A program made the translations under genes and the position numbers. DNA of 64,000 bases from Ignavibacteria bacterium (lineage in GTDB: Bacteria > Bacteroidota > Ignavibacteria > Ignavibacteriales > Ignavibacteriaceae), in assembly GCA_017302895.1 (NCBI GenBank), contig JAFLBV010000001.1, forward strand, positions 434,001 to 498,000, in the 5' to 3' direction. Position 1 is the stretch's first letter. The number at the start of each line of letters is the position of its first letter. Of this stretch, positions 60,207 through 64,000 are shown one piece after another. The notes beneath the pieces are model-generated. The model was given only the letters and a program-made list of their open reading frames with translations. It made no database searches and had not been told where the DNA came from.

Positions 60207-61127
60207 ATGATAAAGTTTAATATCGGAACTGCCGGGTGGTCATATAAAGACTGGGCACCCGTGTTTTATCCGCAAAAGCAGAGTTCTGATTTCAACAAGC
60301 TCACTTTTTACTCCCGTTATTTTAATTGTGCTGAAATCAACTCCACATACTATCAGTATGCTCATCCCGGTATGGCTCTCGAATGGTTGAAAAAAGTTGA
60401 AAAGAAAGATGACTTCCTGTTTACGGTAAAACTTCATCAGGATTTCACCCACAAACGGGAGTATGTGAAGCAAAATATTGATGCGGTCAGGAGCGTCCTC
60501 AATGTTCTCGTCAGGGGGGAACGGTTCGGAGGACTGTTGATTCAATTCCCGTATTCCTTCCCTTTCAATGAAGTGACGGCAAACTACCTGATCAATCTGA
60601 ACGATGAGTTTTGTGGATATCAAAAATTTCTGGAAGTGCGGCACAAATCGTGGGACAGTAATGATGCTGCAAAATTTTGCCGGGAGTGGGGACTCATTAC
60701 TGCGAGCATCGACCAGCCACAAATCGGAGAATCTTTGCCGTTTCGTTTTAATATCGTGAACAGAAGGGCTTATATCCGTCTCCACGGGAGAAACGAGGAG
60801 GGATGGCTAAAGTCGATCTCAAATTTCGGAAAGCTGCAGAGCTATGAAGCTCAAAATGAAAGATACCGCTACCTCTACTCATCAGGTGAAATTGCAGAAC
60901 TCGCTCAAATCATTAAGCGGTCACTTCATGAGTTGAAAGAAGTGTATGTCATCTTTAATAACCATCCTGCCGGGAATGCACCTGCGAATGCACTCGAGCT
61001 TATCCACTACATCGAAGAAAAGGTAAAAGTGGAAATGCCCGCTCAAATGAGCAACTATTTCCCCGCATTGAGGGTAATCAGCAAAGACCTTGAGCCGGAG
61101 TTGTGGGTACAAGATGGTGTGAGGTGA
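60207..61127 (+). CDS. DUF72 family protein
   Basis: This 306-aa TIM-barrel-like protein begins IKFNIGTAGWSYKDWAPVFY, then FNCAEINSTYYQYA, TVKLHQDFTHKRE, GGLLIQFPYSFPFNE, FLEVRHKSW and a C-terminal YVIFNNHPAGNAPANALEL. This matches DUF72 (YecE) throughout. The family is structurally related to endonuclease IV-like barrels, but no activity has been shown. It follows lexA by 14 bp, so the two are probably co-transcribed and the protein may belong to the SOS response. Confidence 0.93.
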   Translation: MIKFNIGTAGWSYKDWAPVFYPQKQSSDFNKLTFYSRYFNCAEINSTYYQYAHPGMALEWLKKVEKKDDFLFTVKLHQDFTHKREYVKQNIDAVRSVLNVLVRGERFGGLLIQFPYSFPFNEVTANYLINLNDEFCGYQKFLEVRHKSWDSNDAAKFCREWGLITASIDQPQIGESLPFRFNIVNRRAYIRLHGRNEEGWLKSISNFGKLQSYEAQNERYRYLYSSGEIAELAQIIKRSLHELKEVYVIFNNHPAGNAPANALELIHYIEEKVKVEMPAQMSNYFPALRVISKDLEPELWVQDGVR

Positions 61128-61128
61128 G

Positions 61129-61196
61129 TGCCTGAGTACTTGAGTTACTCAAGTTCTCAAGTACTTCTGAGGTTCCGAAATTCCGAGGTACTTCGA
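61129..61196. repeat. Degenerate 8-bp-period repeat block (copy 2)
   Basis: Directly after the DUF72 stop come units such as GCCTGAGT, ACTTGAGT, TACTCAAG, TTCTCAAG, then after a 3-base slip TTCTGAGG, TTCCGAAA, TTCCGAGG, TACTTCGA. It is the same family as the block at 14041. TACTTGAG (61137-61144) and CTCAAGTA (61156-61163) can pair to form a hairpin. Confidence 0.7.
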
Positions 61197-61224
61197 GCCA
61201 TTTTGTTTTAAAGACTAATATTAT

Positions 61225-61244
61225 TATTTTGAATATTCAAAATA
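61225..61244. repeat. Perfect 20-bp palindrome
   Basis: TATTTTGAATATTCAAAATA equals its own reverse complement. It stands between the two repeat blocks, about 150 bp upstream of the large secreted-protein gene. It may be an operator or cruciform-forming element. Confidence 0.7.
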
Positions 61245-61300
61245 GAATTATGAAACAAATCGGAACAATTCATCGGACAGATAAATGAGAAATGGAGTAA

Positions 61301-61356
61301 TACAGAACCTCGGAGTTTCAGAACCTCAGAATTTTCGAGATACTGAAATTCCGTTG
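61301..61356. repeat. Degenerate 8-bp-period repeat block (copy 3)
   Basis: Units TACAGAAC, CTCGGAGT, TTCAGAAC, CTCAGAAT, TTTCGAGA, TACTGAAA, TTCCGTTG run in one register. They align almost unit by unit with 14041-14104, including TACTGAA following a divergent TTT unit. The block ends 35 bp before the ATG of the next gene. Confidence 0.75.
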
Positions 61357-61391
61357 TTCAACAAATTATCAAAACTAAAGAAGACCGAGCA

Positions 61392-64000
61392 ATGATCAAT
61401 AAATATACTTTCTTCAGTTGTATTATTTTTACCACTTTATTAACTCAAACCCTGAGGGCACAGGTACCAAACGAAATTCTCTTCGGAACTTATGTAGCAA
61501 GTTCACCCGATATAAGTACATTACATGAGTATTGGGATACAAACCTGGTGAAACTTGGTTTTAACAGCATAGTTCAAACAGTGGTTCATCCCGTAATATA
61601 TGATTCATTAAGAAGAGCAGATCCTGTAAAGTGGGGAGACAACAGGAACTCACTCGCCGGGTCATCGTTTGGTAATATTGTAGCGTTAAACAGCCTGTGG
61701 AATGTTTCCGATCAAACTGAGAAGCAGGTTGACTGGGTGAACATCCTTTCACAGGGAGTTTATAATATATGGGAGGCTGAAGGAGGTAGTGGTGGTTTCG
61801 AGAGTAGTTTTATTAAGATGTATAGAAATGAAGTTTTCTCAACAAAAGTTGTAATTGAAGGCGACACATTAATTAAAAGTGCTGGCGACCTTTGGTTACA
61901 AGATACGAACTCAATAGAAAATACTAATGGAATTGTATTAATCCAAGGTCCATTCATTTATCAGGATAAATATTACAAGTTCACTCATCTCTTGGCTACT
62001 CCAGATAAAAATCATATTAACTATTTAGCAATTTTTAAATTAGGGATTGGACATAGACCAGATACTAATATTACTGCGTGTAAATTAAGAGTATTCGCCA
62101 GATACCTTAATGAGTCAAACCAAATTATCGATCTTAAACTTGCAGAAAGAATCGTAAAGACCGATAGTTTAAGTTCTGAAGGATTAACTAAAATAATCTT
62201 GGAATATAATCTGAGTGGAATAGATGATAATTTTTTTATTGAATCAGGAAAGAATCCAGAAAAATTGAGAATTGATGTGCCAGCATCTGCTACAATATAT
62301 TATGAGGTTTTGATACCTTCTGGTACATTGCCTTCCCAATATGGAGATTTATACCTTGACAATATCGAAGTGATGGATAGAATGGTGTGGTACAATTACG
62401 GAAGTAGTTCAAATAGAATAAAACAATTACTGACCAATTACAACGAAACATGGCAAAATGGTGATACAGGTAATGTTTATCAGGACAAAATCCGTTATTT
62501 CTACACAATGGATGAACCGCACAGTTACGACCATTTTCTTCCGTACAAAAAAGTTGAAGATGTTCAACGAACCCTCTCCAACCCGTTGAGAGACAAGATG
62601 ATGCTGACCAAAATGTATCCGGAATTCAGCGGGAATAAGGAAGGTCTGAATGTTCTAGACACCTGGGGTAAGGTCGTAAAACCCCGAAAGTTCATGTTCT
62701 GGTATTTCACAATATTCAAAGATGATTTTGAAACACAATTAATGCAGCACCAGTTAAGAGAGAGACTGATTGAGGCAGTAAGACACGACAGGGACTTTTT
62801 CTTCACTGCACAGACATGGGGAAGTAAAATGTTGGATCGCAACGATTACCATTATTATAAAACACCGGGTGGTGTGGAGATACTTGGTCAGTCAATTATG
62901 TCTCTTGCATTCGGTTGTAAGGGGATATTCTATGAGACATATTACACATATAAATCCAGTCACAAGGATTGGAAGGATTATATCGTAGAAGGCCTCGTAG
63001 GTAAAGACACACTCGATTACAAAACCCCGAGAGCAAACGACAGGGGTTTATATGATATGGTTGGGAGAATCGGACAAAGACTGAAAGGTGAACTTGGCAA
63101 AACACTTTTCAAACTGAACTACTCTGATTGGTCGGCGTACATCTACAACATGCCGCGCAACCACGGTGCTGTACAGAAAGGAAGAGACACTTACGGTGGG
63201 GGAATAAACCGTGTTGAAATATATGACGAAAACGAACTGATATATCCATCTGACAAATGGTACAGTTTTGGAGTTACAAGACTGACAAGAAAAATACCCT
63301 TCCACCCTTACGAAGATTACTACTTTTTTTACAATGCCAACACATTCTCTGATGGTGATCCGACCGAATACAGCCAATACACAGATTACCTTAAGGTTGG
63401 ATTAAAATCATTTCCAAAGAAAAATATCAGATTTTACAACATAGAGGGTGGTGAAAACTACAGTTTTACCAGGAACCTTAGCGGCATTTATGACACAATT
63501 TTCCGTTTAAGGATAAACAAGGGAGACGGAAAACTTTTCAGATTAATTCCGGTGGTTGCATCTACGGGGACCCTTCTGACAGATGAGGTGATTGGTAATG
63601 GTGAGATGATTACATCGGAGGGTACGGTAAGGGTTCCATCAGGAGTGACTCTGAAGATAGAGGGGAGTTACACTCTGCGGGACAGTCTTATCATAGAGGA
63701 TGGAGGAGTACTCAGGCTTGAAGCGGGATCAACACTCACCCTTGATTCATCAAGTTCTGTTTATTGTGCGGGAAACTTGTACATAAATGGAACCGCCGGA
63801 AACGGGGTAACGATAAACTTCATTCAACCGGATGAATCGAAGCCAAATTCAATCTATCTCGGGAGAGAATCCACCGGGATAATAAAATATGCAGAGATAA
63901 AGAACGGACACACGGGATTATCAGCATTGAGCGGATTTGATACCCTTGTAATAGAGAACTGCAGATTTACCAACATCAGTAATTCAGCCATACTGTTAAA
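61392..64000 (+). CDS. Large secreted protein with C-terminal beta-helix, runs off window
   Basis: ATG at 61392 opens a frame of at least 869 codons without a stop to the window end. A signal peptide (MINKYTFFSCIIFTTLLTQT) precedes a long N-terminal region of unknown family (GFNSIVQTVVHPVIYDSL, YTMDEPHSYDHFLPYKKVED, where a Glu sits in an Asp-Glu-Pro context as in some glycoside-hydrolase-like barrels). From about residue 740 a right-handed beta-helix begins (VRVPSGVTLKIEG, GGVLRLEAGSTLTLDSSSSV, GLSALSGFDTLVIENCRF). A T9SS sorting domain would be expected beyond the window. The stretch encoding roughly residues 135-345 is AT-richer than its flanks. Confidence 0.88.
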   Translation, partial: MINKYTFFSCIIFTTLLTQTLRAQVPNEILFGTYVASSPDISTLHEYWDTNLVKLGFNSIVQTVVHPVIYDSLRRADPVKWGDNRNSLAGSSFGNIVALNSLWNVSDQTEKQVDWVNILSQGVYNIWEAEGGSGGFESSFIKMYRNEVFSTKVVIEGDTLIKSAGDLWLQDTNSIENTNGIVLIQGPFIYQDKYYKFTHLLATPDKNHINYLAIFKLGIGHRPDTNITACKLRVFARYLNESNQIIDLKLAERIVKTDSLSSEGLTKIILEYNLSGIDDNFFIESGKNPEKLRIDVPASATIYYEVLIPSGTLPSQYGDLYLDNIEVMDRMVWYNYGSSSNRIKQLLTNYNETWQNGDTGNVYQDKIRYFYTMDEPHSYDHFLPYKKVEDVQRTLSNPLRDKMMLTKMYPEFSGNKEGLNVLDTWGKVVKPRKFMFWYFTIFKDDFETQLMQHQLRERLIEAVRHDRDFFFTAQTWGSKMLDRNDYHYYKTPGGVEILGQSIMSLAFGCKGIFYETYYTYKSSHKDWKDYIVEGLVGKDTLDYKTPRANDRGLYDMVGRIGQRLKGELGKTLFKLNYSDWSAYIYNMPRNHGAVQKGRDTYGGGINRVEIYDENELIYPSDKWYSFGVTRLTRKIPFHPYEDYYFFYNANTFSDGDPTEYSQYTDYLKVGLKSFPKKNIRFYNIEGGENYSFTRNLSGIYDTIFRLRINKGDGKLFRLIPVVASTGTLLTDEVIGNGEMITSEGTVRVPSGVTLKIEGSYTLRDSLIIEDGGVLRLEAGSTLTLDSSSSVYCAGNLYINGTAGNGVTINFIQPDESKPNSIYLGRESTGIIKYAEIKNGHTGLSALSGFDTLVIENCRFTNISNSAILL

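Noticed and set aside
1..64000. CRISPR array
   Set aside because: No regularly spaced identical repeats were seen; the 8-bp blocks have no spacers and vary in sequence.

Overview
The window looks like a chromosomal segment of an Ignavibacteria-type member of the Bacteroidota/Chlorobi group. Two exported proteins end in type IX secretion (T9SS) sorting domains with the PNPFNP signature. There are several PorV/OmpP1-like barrels, a TonB receptor with a CarbopepD-type N-domain, and many Bacteroidota-style lipoproteins. Base composition is moderate (roughly 40 % GC by eye) and Shine-Dalgarno sequences are often visible. The lineage is inferred from these traits; no rRNA is present to prove it. 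No tRNA, CRISPR array or intact insertion sequence was seen.

Layout. 1-5525 (minus) is a compact six-gene run: xseA-xseB-dxs, a Gfo/Idh/MocA oxidoreductase, and a PhoB-like regulator with its histidine kinase, which is cut by the window edge. 5561-9074 holds a TonB receptor and a secreted protein. 9244-13064 holds a single-domain receiver protein, two unusual low-complexity lipoproteins and a PorV-like barrel, running into rsgA, which appears to start at AUU. 14189-18655 carries a small secreted protein, a SpoIID-like lipoprotein, maf, a flippase-like membrane protein and icd. 18898-22383 carries YtxH and DUF948 envelope proteins, an atypical EF-G paralogue and a HIT hydrolase.

24126-30692 is the accessory part. 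It has a tyrosine recombinase with iteron-like repeats upstream, then a mostly minus-strand block of unrecognised genes: a translationally coupled trio (246, 189 and 130 aa), a 262-aa protein with an overlapping 57-aa ORF behind a consensus promoter, a BRCT protein, and two orphans. This is the best candidate for an undescribed system, possibly defensive, but no function can be assigned from sequence alone.

30914-64000 returns to core genes: coaD, an aminotransferase, aroE, a TPR protein, sucC, pruA, the small SRP RNA (ffs), and a uvrC-ykuD-lipoprotein-SixA operon. Then come glgC, ychF-typA-sensor kinase, a DUF255 protein, a secreted nuclease-like T9SS protein, pfkA, VOC and OsmC proteins, an M14 peptidase, lexA with a palindromic operator candidate, a DUF72 protein and a large beta-helix secreted protein that leaves the window. 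A family of degenerate 8-bp-period repeats occurs in three intergenic blocks (14041, 61129, 61301).
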